DNA from: Priapulus caudatus
Lineage: Eukaryota; Priapulida; Priapulimorpha; Priapulimorphida; Priapulidae
Reading direction: 5' to 3'
Length of the DNA stretch: 25,812 nucleotides
Assembly (NCBI RefSeq): GCF_000485595.1
Contig: NW_014577089.1
Coordinates: 646,647-672,458, forward strand
The translations under genes were made by a program, and so were the position numbers. The first letter of the stretch is position 1, and each line of letters opens with the position of its first letter. Shown here piece after piece: positions 1-11,169 of this stretch. The notes beneath the pieces are model-generated. The model was not told the DNA's origin and searched no databases. It saw nothing but the letters and a program-made list of their open reading frames with translations.

Positions 1-985
1 TCAAGGCGTGTGATGCCTTTCTAATGAGATTAATATACATGATATTAGAGAGGATACTACATTTTTTAAACGATCATGTGTCTTTACTATTATTATTATT
101 AATAATATTACTTTTTATAAAAGTTATAATTGAGATCGCCTGGGACGTCTTCATGGGCGCAGCTTGTATCGTTGTTGTAAACGAGTGCTTTAAATTAATA
201 AACGCAGGAAAGCTACAAAGTTACCATATTTGCTTATCTGTTATTATTTACCAATTTTATGTCACTCATTACATTTCTAATCTAGTTCTAATGCTGAGAT
301 ACCCCCTAACCATATGGAATTCTCTCGCCTAGCTTCCTTCTTTTTCTACGCGCATGCTCAATATCTCACCAGACGAGTTATATTTTGTGATGAATATGCA
401 TTTAATATAGTTGGGGGTATCTCAGCATAGATTTCTGTAATAAATTGTTATCAGTAGACCTGTGTTTATAATTAGGAGAGCGCCCTAACTTATAAGGTGC
501 AAAACTTCTACTTTATCTCCTCCCCTTCTTCCACTTGACTCCATTGTCCCTTGCTCAGCCTTCTTCTTTTTCTACCGCCTCTCGGCTATCTTCTCTGCCG
601 TCTCTCCTCAGTCTCCTACCCCTCTCTACCTCAGCAAGCTACATTATGCATTTTTTATCACCTCGTACTGCACGCCTAAGATGGTGCTCGCACATGTGTA
701 ATATCTCCAGGGAGGAAATCTATTTTGCAAAAATCATGAATTTAAAATGTAGAAGAGGTATTCTATCATAAATTTATATGATAACATTTTATCAGTAGAC
801 CTTTCTTACGAAATAGGAAGAAGATATTGCATGTAAGTTGCCCGCTGCATATAACAGTCAGTAGGCCCTACACCCATCTGGCTACGTTAGCGTGTTAGCG
901 CATGCGCAATATCGCACCAGAGGAGTTATATTTTGTGATGAATATGGATTTAATATGGTTATGGGGTATCTCAGCATACACACGT
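1..985. repeat. Complex repeat, copy A of a ~1-kb direct duplication
   Basis: This AT-rich block is found again, in the same orientation, at 7557-8555. Shared landmarks include TTAATATACATGATATT, AGATTTCTGTAA, GCGCCCTAAC, TGACTCCATTGTCCC and GCCCGCTGCATATAACAGTC. The block is itself built from about three related subunits starting near 351, 689 and 900. Each begins with a CATGYNCAATATC-like motif and continues into GTGATGAATATG and/or ATCAGTAGACCT. The short open frames inside show no recognisable protein. I see no terminal repeats or target-site duplication, so the element class is unknown. Confidence 0.7.
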
Positions 986-1387
986 ATCTATACGTGTATA
1001 TACGTATCTCAGCACGCTCACGCACGTACACACGCACGCACACACAAATCCCTCGAAGTTTAATATCTGATTTAGAGAGAATTCATTCCTATAATCTGAA
1101 TAAAACATTACAAGATTCAAACAATACTCTTTCGAAACCTAATCCCCCTCCTCTCTCTCTCTCGCTCTCTCTCTCATCTCAATCATATACTCTACAATTC
1201 TGATATTAAATCCCTGTGGTCTTTCTTGTTGGACATGCATTGGAGTTTATTGGTGCACTCTGCAACCCTGGTCGCAATGTAAGAAGAATTGCGTGTGTGC
1301 GTGCTCCGTGAGTGCGTGCAGGTGTTCCGTGTATAAGGAACAACAGCTACACCAGTAGTAATTAATTTACACTAATCTTTTACAGGC
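986..1387. other. Upstream region of the glycogenin-like gene, with CA- and CT-rich simple sequence
   Basis: It contains a CA/CG-rich stretch (about 1010-1050) and a CT-rich tract (about 1148-1182). It ends with a good 3' splice acceptor: a pyrimidine-containing run and TTTTACAG at 1378-1385, two bases before the predicted ATG at 1388. This suggests that a 5'UTR exon lies further upstream, but I could not locate it. I see no TATA box that I would trust. Confidence 0.4.
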
Positions 1388-4300
1388 ATGTTGTCGCGTA
1401 TGTCGGCGGGAGAAGGCATCAACGCCATTGCCGGGCTGTTGAACGGTGCAGCACAGGTGACGCTGCGTATTGCTACCGTCTGCACGCGCAGCATGCTCCA
1501 AGACATGGCCAGCATCAGTGTGGGCACGACTAGCGTCACCAGCACAGCCGTGCAGACGGAGATATTAACGGCTGACGGCCAGGCTCAGACAGAGGTCACC
1601 ACCGTTACTGAGCAAGAAGCTCAGACGGATGTCACCACCGTTACGGACATCAATAGTCTGCTGAAGGTAAACGTCTTTGGGGAGCCAATAATATATTATA
1701 TTATATTATATCTCTACCTTTCTTTTGCGCATTCTCTCGCATACACGTCACTATGACCGTATGTCAGTATTGTACAGATATCTGCATTTACCTGTCATAT
1801 AATGTAAATACAGTCGATTTGTAATGTTAATCTATAATTTTAGATCAGCGATACAGTCACACCCACTAACCAGGAGGCTGCAAAGTGTGAAAATTTACGC
1901 AAAAGAAAGCAGAAGAAGGCGACACGACGAATTCCGCGCAAACCTGAGCCAGGTATAATATGCTATGCAATCTACAGAGTGTGCGTCAAATGCCGCTAGA
2001 GGGAAATGCAGATCGAGATTCCTTTTGTAATGCTTCACGTTAACTGAACCTGTAATATTTGCACTCACGTTTGAAGACGAAGCCTACGTGACTGCGGCGG
2101 AGACAGACGGAGAGGCGATCGGTGCGCTCGTACTCGGTCATTCGCTGCGTCAGGCTCAGGTCACCCGTAGACTCGTCTGCATGGTTACCAACAAAGTCTC
2201 TCTGGAATTCAGGTGAGAAAATGACCAGTAACATGCGGTCCCTCGTTCTCCCTAATCGGCACGCGTTTATTACGGGTAAAACAAACCGTACAATCATCAT
2301 AACCTATGGTGCGTCTACTATAAGCTTGACGTAATCTAGTAAAAAAATGCGTGTGTGATGACATTAAATGTGGGTGTGTGCGCGCATGCGCAGATACCTG
2401 CTGTCGGAGCTGTACAACGACATGATATCAATTAGCGCTCTGGAGAGGATCAACGCCATGCGAATGTCCGTCATAGACAAAGAATCCCTAGCAGCACTTG
2501 ACACTTGGCAGTATTGCCGCCAATACTCCAAATGTGTGTTCCTTGCGCCTGACACGCTGGTATGTCCCTCTCCTTCAACCTATGTTCAACCTGTCTTTCC
2601 TCTAGCTCCCAACGCGCGCCTTTAAGGCTTGGCGCGCACGTTTTACTCTCCCGTATACGAGATGTGATCCTGCATGTCATTCAAAACTACGTACTCTTTC
2701 CCTGCACACGATATACGCTGTTGCATGTTTCACATAATAATATCATGTAGATTACCTGGATGAAAATGCGACATGTCATTCTCTCGCAGGTGCACCACAA
2801 CATCGACCATCTGTTCGGCGAACCTCAACTCTCCGCTGTTGCCTACCATCGCCAGCCTCAGACGTTCCACAGCAGCGTCATGGTCGTAGAACCGACGGCC
2901 GCTCATAACACGTTCAAAAGGTTACAGAAATTGGCCCGAAATTGCGAGGATTCGCTCGACTTTAGCATGCAGTAAGTGACTATAATTCTACATGGAGAGA
3001 GGGGTAGGGGAATCTAAGCGCAAGCTCTAAACGCGGTCAATTCTATAGTGTCTCGTCTACCGGCAATAAGTTACTTGACATATTGACTAAACGAAGTACC
3101 AACGAGAACCAAAATGCTCGATGTTGGCTATAGCCTATACCGTCATTACGTTAAGTGACTCTTTAGCTAGATGAAGGATCCACCTGCTATGCTATCCACC
3201 TTTACATGCTGAACGCGCACACTACTAACACCGTGTGTATTTACGTAGTTGTTGTTGTTAGAATCTGATATTTCTGGGTGTTAAGACATGTCGCGTCGTA
3301 TTCAATTTCAGGTTGTGCCGACCAAATCCTCAATCGTCACTTTAAGAGATGGCACGCGCTGCCACCGATCTACTGCTCCGAGGTCAACAATTCGTTTGCC
3401 TACGTTCCTCCAGGAGGAGAGTAAGTCGGTTTCTGCCATTATTTTCCCGAGCATGTTAATGTTTTTAATAGTATGTATGACATTGATATAATCATAATGA
3501 GTAGGGTACACGGCGTTACCCCGGTTCGTTTCTACTCATTAAACCGTACGTGCGGGTATTTTGGCTTACGTGAACCTTTTCTGATAAAAAAAACGATAAA
3601 TTTGTCGCGCGTGTGCAACTTTTATGGCGTTGTCTGTATTGTACTCATTACATGGTTTTAATCGGAAAATAATTTGCTTGCCAAAGGCGTGCATATAGAA
3701 CGAACTTATGTTAATTTTTACAGGATTGCATGATTAATTTCAATATCTGCATGAATTTCAGCTCTAACACGCTGTCTCCAGACATACGGGTCTCGTGGTT
3801 TTCTGGAAACACGTGGAAGCCGTGGATGCTAGCAGTTTGTGAAAAGAAGCGGAAGGTCGGTATAGTCGTTACCTAACAACTTACTATACCAGCTACTCAA
3901 CTACTCTAACAGCTAAAGGAATATTAGTTATGATTATAGAATCTGACGTGAATTAACGCGAGAATTTATTATCGTCATCGTCGTTGTTTTCATCGGCGTC
4001 CTCATCATCGTCACTACCACAACTATGGCTATAACTGCAACTGAGACCGTGAACAGATATTAATGTTACGTAATGAAACACTTTGTAGGTTTTGTGCATG
4101 GGAGGTGGACAGGTTATCCCGCATCTTGAAAAGTGGGTTGCTATTTATGACAAGCACGTCCTACCCCTTCTCTCTCTCGAAACCGTTAGAATTTTGGTAC
4201 GTACTATATATGAATTCTTACCTGTTTACAAATTGCTAATACATAAATTGGGGCAAAATTTATTAAAATTAGCAGTAAAGTTGATCGTATTGTTACCGGG

Positions 4301-7030
4301 TACCGTATTATAATGATTTATTACACGTAATATATTATTTTCGTATTATGTAGATGGAATTATGGCGTCTGTCACTCGCGGCATATCACGTACACCACTT
4401 GCTTACACTATAGAACAAGATCCCGAGACCTTTACCAAAATGGCAAAAGAGTGTCAACGTGATAGAAGAATGTTCCGTGGCACCTCTAGAGAAGTTAGCG
4501 CTGGAGGAGGAGGTAACGCGGATGGTAAGTAAACCAAGGCTTGAATCTGTACGAACCTATAATAAACACGTATGAACCTATAATAAACACGTATGAACCT
4601 ATAATAAACACGTACGAATCGACATTAAACACTTACGAACCTATATTAAACATGTACGAACCTATATTAAACACGTACGCCCCAATATTAAACACGTAAC
4701 AACCTATATGAAACACGTACGAACATATATTTCATACACGAACGAACATTATATTAAACACGGATACGAACTATATCGATACTCGTACGAACGCTATATT
4801 AATACACGCCTACAACCTATAATGTAACACGTACGCCAGCTTTGATTAAACACGTACAAAACGCTATAATAAACGATGTAACGAATCTTTATGAAACCAC
4901 TTCACGACCGACCGAGCTTATAAAATTTTACTTGCAAGAATTCGTAATATCAACACCGTACGTACGGTGTTCCTACATAGAACCGTACAAACTCACGTCT
5001 GTACTAAACTCTATATACCACCTCGCTCACGTAACAGGACCGGCCGGAAGTCCATAAAAATCATTAATCATCGTCACTACGAAGAGACCTAGAGCGCAGC
5101 CTATATTACCACAGTCCTGACAACATCAAGATAATTGTGGCCTAAAACGGCTGCCATAAAGGGAGCACGTTTCGTTGCCGTATCCTTATAATTTAAACCA
5201 CCGAGTCGTCACAAGTAGCACGCCGTCACCAGCGCATAATAATTTATAAACGTTTAACGAATTCCAACACTAAATATAAGCCACATTATATCATACAATT
5301 CTTAATATCCGAGTACCAGAGCAAGAATCACTCCTAAACGTATATATCAACTAGTATACAGTACCTCTCACATCTGATAAAACACGCCGTAATAAGACCC
5401 ATAAGATAATTGAACGCGGTCACATAATAGATCTAACGCGTATATAATATATTAAACCAACCTAGACGTAGCGAACCACAATAATATAAAATATACATCG
5501 TCAACAAACCATTTAACCACGTACAGAACCCTAAATAAAACACGTACGAATCTATATAAACACTTACGATCATATAATTATACCTCGTACAACCTAATAC
5601 TAACCCACGTAGCGAACCCTAATCAAACTACGGTGACGTTCCTATATTTAAACACAGCGTACGAACCATATATTAACCACATACGAACCTATATTAACCA
5701 CAATACGAACCAATATCATTAAACACGTACGAGACTCCTAATATCAACGCACGTACGAAGCGCCTAATTAAACTAAGTAACGATCATAATTAAACACGGA
5801 TACTATCATATAAAAGTCCTAAAGCTTAAGTTTCTTCACGCTGACAGTAACGTCGAATGATACTAGTAAAAGTCCACGTAAATCTACCTAATATTAATAA
5901 TATGCCCCTCTCCCACGTACCAAAATATTCACACCTACTATAGCTATATCCGGACGTCAAAAAATCGCCCCAACTAGAACCTACAAGACTAGCGAGAATC
6001 ACCATCACACTAACTCTATTTATAAACTTCACGTACACACATATAGGAAAAATACAACGTAAACGCGCAGCGCCATCCCACTAATACTGATGCGATATAG
6101 CACGCTTGAACGGGCTACCTTTTGAACACCTGCCTCCTATCTTAAACACGTACGAACCTATATTAAACACGCGGGACCCGCCTAATCATGCCATAGGACT
6201 TAGCAATATTCTGTTTACTCCGGTCACGAACCTAATATTAAAGCCAAACGTACAACCTGATATTTAACACACGACGAACTCCTAACTAAACACGTACGAT
6301 CCTATAAAAACACGTACTCCCAACTATATAATCACGTATGATTCTATATTAAACCACAGTACGCCCCTACTATTAAACAACGGTACGAACCAATATATTA
6401 AAACACGTCTAACCTATATTAAACGACCGTACGAACCTATATTAACCACTGTACAGAACCTCTAACTAAACACGTACTATCTATATTAAACACTACTCCC
6501 CTATATAAACAAACGTACGAACCTATAACAAATATCTCGTCGCGTAGACGCCTATATAAACCAACGTATGAATGTTATAAACTAGTTCTCGCGAAGTTAA
6601 AACATAACTATATTTAAATTGAATAAATGAATTAACCAACGTGCCTGCACGTACAAAAACCATAGTGCATTGTCATATCAACGCTTCTTTGGTTGAAGTT
6701 GTAGCTTCAAGACATTAATACGTTAAATGAATCAGCATTGAATTTAAAAGAAAGATTACCAATCTAATGAAGTAACTAAATGAATAAAAATGTGATAAAA
6801 TAGGCTTTCGTAAGCCGCTATTGCGATTAAGGTTTCCACATATTGTGCATGAATTGCAATCGCTACTTATGGATTCTATGAATTATTGACCTGTATTATG
6901 AATAAAATGGTATGTAATATCTATTTAATGTTCAGAAACACACTGTGCAGAGGAAAACGCATCTCTAATCAAATACAAGCGTGAGAGCATACATCTGGCA
7001 AAGAGACAAAGAGCACTGCAGTGTCCGTAA
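1388..7030 (+). CDS. Glycogenin-like glycosyltransferase (GT8), 10 exons, probable pseudoenzyme
   Basis: Exons: 1388-1666, 1844-1952, 2077-2212, 2394-2559, 2790-2971, 3286-3420, 3762-3855, 4089-4200, 4354-4524, 6936-7030. They sum to 1479 bp, one open frame of 492 codons plus TAA. The GT8 domain begins near residue 130 (DEAYVT). It continues through GALVLGHSLRQAQVTRRLV, the YSKCVFLAPDTL strand-loop (about 219-230), NIDHLFG, a VVEP strand, CADQILN (301-307), FAYVP (328-332) and SGNTWKPW (350-357). It ends with HVLPLL, which matches the glycogenin domain end NVLPLL. Glycogenin makes the primer for glycogen by autoglucosylation using UDP-glucose and Mn2+. Here the metal-binding DAD is APD, the metal-binding His is Trp348, and the acceptor Tyr aligns with Phe328, so this activity is doubtful. 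Residues 1-129 are extra. The C-terminal glycogen-synthase-binding motif is not visible. Exon 6 start and exon 8 end are judgement calls (see findings). The family call is strong; function is uncertain. Confidence 0.82.
1583..1654 (+). repeat. 36-bp in-frame tandem repeat in exon 1 of the glycogenin-like gene
   Basis: Two copies (1583-1618 and 1619-1654) encode AQTEVTTVTEQE and AQTDVTTVTDIN. They lie in the Thr/Gln-rich N-terminal extension. Exon 2 follows with a strongly basic patch (RKRKQKKATRRIPRK) just before the GT8 domain. This patch could be a nuclear or nucleic-acid-binding signal, but that is inference from composition only. Confidence 0.75.
3958..4035. repeat. Imperfect trinucleotide (CAT/CGT) tract in intron 7
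   Basis: The ATCGTCATCGTCG..CATCATCGTCACTACC stretch is an imperfect triplet microsatellite within the intron between exons 7 and 8 of the glycogenin-like gene. I see no coding signal in it. Confidence 0.55.
4197..4204 (+). promoter_or_regulatory. Overlapping alternative 5' splice donors, 4 nt apart
   Basis: The sequence TTG-GTACGTAC-TATA offers a donor GTACGT at 4197 and a second, GTACTA, at 4201. With the second, exon 8 ends at 4200 and joins exon 9 in the long open frame that continues to exon 10. With the first, which looks stronger, exon 9 is read in another frame and ends at TAG 4411-4413 after 19 codons. That stop lies 112 nt upstream of the next donor (4525). Confidence 0.6.
4549..6600. 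repeat. Degenerate 21-bp minisatellite filling the last intron of the glycogenin-like gene
   Basis: The unit is about CACGTACGAACCTATATTAAA. From 4563 to about 4690 it is regular with 21-bp spacing. Afterwards spacing and sequence vary, with many single-base insertions and deletions. Stretches near 5050-5450 and 5810-6110 are hardly recognisable. The array lies between donor 4525 and acceptor 6935, giving a 2.4-kb intron where the others are 116-341 bp. The remainder (6600-6935) is AT-rich unique sequence. The irregularity may be biological decay or uncorrected long-read sequence. Confidence 0.8.
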
Positions 7031-7556
7031 GGCGCACCTGGCCCTATCACTATACTTCTTGCCTGTTATGATTGGTCAGGTACTTAGAGTACAGATGAAA
7101 TTAGAATTATTACCAATGAAGCTACGATGACCGATGAAGCAACAGAGAGCGCTCGGTCTGACCTGCAACGCACAGTCATAAAATTGCAGCGAAATTGAAT
7201 ACGTATCTGTACTCAGTTCTGCGTCATGAATTGTCTGTATACACCACTGGATGTAATATATAAAACGAATGTATTATTGACAATGATCATTTCTTCGACA
7301 GATATTAGCAAATTAATATAGATTTATGTATAGTCGCGTTTGATTTCACCTGCATAACAACGTAAAAATGCGCTACACACGGACCGATTCTCACGGCCGA
7401 AAACATCATGTACTTACCAGTGCGTTATGTGCAGCTTGCGACTAACGTAGGGATTAGAACATCAGTAGAAATTCAAGGAGAAAACAACATAAATCGCTGG
7501 CGAGAGAGCACAAGACCATGAGTCTTCGTTTTTTTGTTTATGTTGCGGGGGGAAGG
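7031..7556. other. Downstream flank of the glycogenin-like gene
   Basis: This is AT-rich sequence that should contain the 3'UTR. I find no canonical AATAAA close to the stop at 7028-7030, and no further coding exon or RNA gene. Confidence 0.4.
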
Positions 7557-8555
7557 CATCAAGCGTGTGATCTTCTAATGAGAATTAATATACATGATAT
7601 TTAGAAAAGCATACTGTACATTTTTAAACGGAATTATGTTCTTTATTATTATATTAATAATAATATACTTTTTATAAACGTTAAATTGAAATCAGCCGTG
7701 AACGTCCTATCCAGGCGCAGCATTGTAATCGTTTGTTTAACGATGCTTTAAATTAATAAACGAGCAGACAAGCTAACAAAGTTACCATATTTCGCTTATC
7801 GTTACTAATACCACTTAATGTCACTTATTACATGTTTCTAATATCCAGTTCAATGCTGAATACCACCGCCCTAACCATAGTGGAATTCTCGTATCGCATC
7901 AGCTTGCCTATCTTTTCCTTAACGCCATGCTCATATGCCACCAGACAATTATATTTGTGATGAATATGCATTTAATATCGGTTAGGGTACATAAGCATAA
8001 GATTTCTGTAAGAAATTTGCTATCATAGACCTGTTTTATAAATTAGGAACGCGCCCTAACGTTTATAATGTGCAAAAACTTCTAATTTTGTCCCGCTCCC
8101 TTCGTCCACTGACTCCATTGTCCCCTTGCCCACTCCCTTCTTTCTAGCGCGCTCTCGGCTAATCTTCTCTGCGTCCCTCCTCAGTCCTCCTACCGCTCTC
8201 TACCCTCAGCCAAAGCTATATAGAATCTTTATCACCGAAACATCCCAGTACTGCACCGCCTATAACATGCTCCACGATGCTAATATCTCCCAGGGAGAAT
8301 ACTAATTTTCGCAAAAATCATGAATTTAAAAATCGTAGAAGGAGGTATCTATCATAAATTTAATGATAACGATTTTTATCAGTAGACCTTCTACGAAATA
8401 GGAAAAGATCTGCATGTTAATTGCCCGCTGCATATAACAGTCCATGTAGCCCACACAATCGGCTACGTAGCGTGTTAGCGCTGCGCAATATCCGCAACCA
8501 GAGAGTTAATTTGAGAAATGGATTTAATATTGGTTAATGGTATCTCAGCAATACA
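7557..8555. repeat. Complex repeat, copy B, indel-rich duplicate of 1-985
   Basis: It is collinear and co-oriented with 1-985, with the same order of landmarks. It differs by frequent one-base insertions and deletions, many in homopolymers, plus substitutions. Similarity stops near 8555, after GGTATCTCAGCA and a short CA run. No protein is recognisable. Confidence 0.7.
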
Positions 8556-9300
8556 CACAGGCGCAGGCCGCGCGATGACCCTCGGTTGGCCTGACGCCGT
8601 TCCGCTCACGCAACGGTACAAACGCGAAGCGCACACACATCACGCGCAGCCAGCGCACAACACCCCGCACGAAGGCCGCTACTCTGTCGGGGATATCTCG
8701 TTCCTGATTGGTTAAACGCAGAAGAGGTGCTCGGCGTATTTTTCAACAGTTGCACACACACGCGCGCAACGCGAAACACACAATCACAGTCGCCGCGCCA
8801 CGCACACGCAGCACATGTACGCCACACGCGCGCGTAGCAGACACACAAGAGACACACTAGTATTGTGCGCAAGTCGGCAGGCGCACACTCACGAATAGCG
8901 CTAAAAATGGGCGAAGCTGCGTACGCGACAAGCACGAGCAGCTCGGCCCCGCAGCAGCGCACACACGTAATGCGCAACGACACATCACCGCAACACAATC
9001 ACGCTCGCAACATACGCACGTATAAAGTGCTAAGCTCGCTCTTCCCTTCTCTCCCTTCTATTTCGCTATCTTTTCTGGCTCTTATATCTCTCTCAAACTC
9101 GTTTATCTTCATCTCCTCGTGTCTCCTCTCAGTTTTCTTACTCTCTGTTATGTTTAATTTGTATATGAATACCTGTTCCATTGTAACTTTTATAAAAAAT
9201 ATAACTGAAAATAGAGAGAATGGGAGAGAGCTAAGAAAATAGAGAGAGATGGAGGCTCTAAGAGATAGAAATAGGCGAATAGAGAAAAGAGATGAAGCAG
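8556..9300. other. Intergenic CpG/CA-rich block followed by CT- and GA-rich sequence
   Basis: From about 8556 to 9010 the base composition changes abruptly to GC-rich, with many CpG and CACACGCG runs. From 9040 to 9130 it is CT-rich and from 9205 to 9300 GA-rich. Open frames here (for example 8865-9242 on the + strand) are low-complexity Ser/Leu-rich and match no family that I recognise. The CpG-rich part could be a promoter-like island, but no adjacent exon supports that. Confidence 0.4.
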
Positions 9301-10289
9301 TGGCGACGACGTAAGGGGGGCATTGCGCCTGCCCCCAAAGCCATCTCGCTGTACAAAAGTTTTTAAGACACAGTCAACAGAGCAATGCATAATATTTATT
9401 TAACTCCATAGGCCCAAAAATGAGCCTTTCAATCTTTGGTTTTAACGCTAGTCCTATGTTAATTTGAATTCTTATTGAGTGGCAGACCTCCCAACCCTTC
9501 CGATTTTGGCGGAAAATTTCCGCTTTCTTATTTCATTTCCGCCACTACGATTTTCGCCTTTATTTTTCTGTGAAACAGCAATTTTCGTGGATAGCCTTTA
9601 TTTACAACACTAGCGCACTACAGTAAAATTAGAAGTTTGGATATGGATCAGAAATGCTCTGCAAGCGTGTTTATTTCTCTGTTTAAGGCATACAGAAGCT
9701 TAATTTTTCACCTCAAAAAATGTTAAAAGCTCAGAGCTTCCGGGAACTTCGCCCCCTGTACTCCACAATTAGTTCTCGCGCTACGCGATCACAACATTTT
9801 TCCTTGCCCTCAGCTTGCCTCCACTTTTACAATCCTGGCGCCGCCACGGGAGAGGGCGGGATGGAGGGAAGAAGGGATGGGGAGGGAGAGAGAGCGTGCG
9901 ATGGTGAGAGAGAAAGAGAGAGAGAAAGAACCATGCGCTGTGCATTAAAATGGCTCCGACTGGGCAGGATTTAACCATGGCCGGCGATCATTGCTACGTC
10001 CCGACCCCGGCTTGACACCCAGAGGATATTTTGGCAATATCTATTATTTGCGAAATCGCTCGACGCTGTATGGAAGCCTTTGCGTTCGTCCAAGACGCGT
10101 CTCGGCGTAGACCAAGCGAGGGCACGCGGGATGGCCCCTAGCACTCATGCGATGTATCATATATGTATTATGTTCGGTAACAAATACGCATGTAGGGATG
10201 CCACATATGCCTGATTACATTCTTTCAATTGTATAAATCTTAGAAGTATGCAGTTTGTGCATTTTTGTGTAAAAACGTTACTCCCTAAG
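9301..10289. other. Intergenic, no gene seen; purine tract at 9852-9935
   Basis: The block 9481-9620, with TTTTGGCGGAAAATTTCCGC and further GCC/TTTT clusters, looks like a degraded dispersed repeat. 9852-9935 is a GA-rich tract (GGGAGGGAGAGAGAG..). The short open frames over it on either strand are simple-sequence artefacts. Confidence 0.35.
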
Positions 10290-10500
10290 GGATATGACCG
10301 CACTGATGATCAGCTTTCCACTAAATAATTTAAATCTCTGTCGGCATGTCGGCATCCAGTGTCGCTGCCCGCCTTGGTCTAGCAGGTTTCCGTTTGATGT
10401 TTGGTGTGCACACATTGACCCATGCCCTTCAGACGAGTCTGTGGAGCACATGTGCCTCTCTCTACACGTCCACTGCCCAGGTTATGGCCATTCAAGTATG
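10290..10500 (-). mobile_element. Possible decayed non-LTR retrotransposon 3' fragment
   Basis: On the - strand, RHADRDLNYLVES, followed by a stop and then SSV, resembles the C-terminal RHADIN..L...L.SA segment found downstream of the reverse transcriptase in some animal LINE-type ORFs. This is preceded by Cys/His-containing sequence. The frame is broken by stops. Two overlapping + strand open frames in the same place (10294-10551) match nothing. The match is short and from memory, so the call is weak. Confidence 0.25.
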
Positions 10501-11169
10501 CCTTCAGATACTTCTGTTGCTTTACATTTGCTATCATGCATAATTCTGTAATTATTCACTCTTTTTATTGTCGATATTAGTTAAATATGGCAAGACCTAT
10601 TAAGAAACTGTTTATTTTAGAGAGCCTCCTTGAAATGTAAGGGCTGTAATTTGATAATGAATTTGAAATATAAAATTGGTAATTTTACGACTGTTGCTTA
10701 TTTAGTAGATAACATAACGGCGATAAATCAAGTAGATTTGAATTTTTATATACATACTTATACATCATATTTCCAGTTGAATTTCTGAAAAAAAGCTGAC
10801 ACCGCCGTACATTCCATTTAATGTTTAAGATAGTAACTTCTAGAATTTAGACAGGAAACATACACTACAAGATCTTATTAAGTACGGAGGTTTGCTATGC
10901 TACAAATGTCATATGACACTTAGCTAAATGTACAATTGCTCCTAGAAATTCCATACATTATATTCAGTATGCACAAACTAATCGGTGGCAACATGAGTCC
11001 CTTCTATCCAAACTCCTGTCCACGACAATGAAATCTTTAACTTACAAATAACATGAAAACATTACGAAAAACAGCCCGAAGAATCAATTTCTCTGCTTCT
11101 GTTCTACTAAGTCAGGCGGACATCTTTTCGTCACCTTCCCAGTGCAACATTAGCTAGCCTGGGTTTTTC
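10501..11169. other. 3' flank of NUP133; no additional gene seen
   Basis: This is AT-rich sequence just beyond the NUP133 stop (- strand) and should contain its 3'UTR. AATAAA on the - strand near 10610 and ATTAAA near 10815 are possible polyadenylation signals, but both are far from the stop. I see nothing convincing closer in. Confidence 0.35.

Noticed and set aside
24-332. 102-codon open frame with a hydrophobic N-terminal half
   Set aside because: It lies inside the complex repeat whose second copy (7557 onward) does not keep the frame. No splice or homology support.
4549-6600. CRISPR-like regular array
   Set aside because: The unit is 21 bp without unique spacers and lies in an intron of an animal-type gene. 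It is a minisatellite.
1-8555. Long terminal repeats of a retrotransposon (1-985 and 7557-8555)
   Set aside because: The interval between them is the glycogenin-like gene, with no gag/pol-like sequence, and no primer-binding site or short terminal inverted repeat is visible.
8865-9242. 125-codon Ser/Leu-rich open frame
   Set aside because: Low complexity, driven by CT-rich simple sequence. No recognisable domain and no conserved partner exon.
9720-9978. Open frames on both strands over a GA-rich tract
   Set aside because: The Arg/Glu-rich and Ser/Leu-rich products are simple-sequence artefacts.
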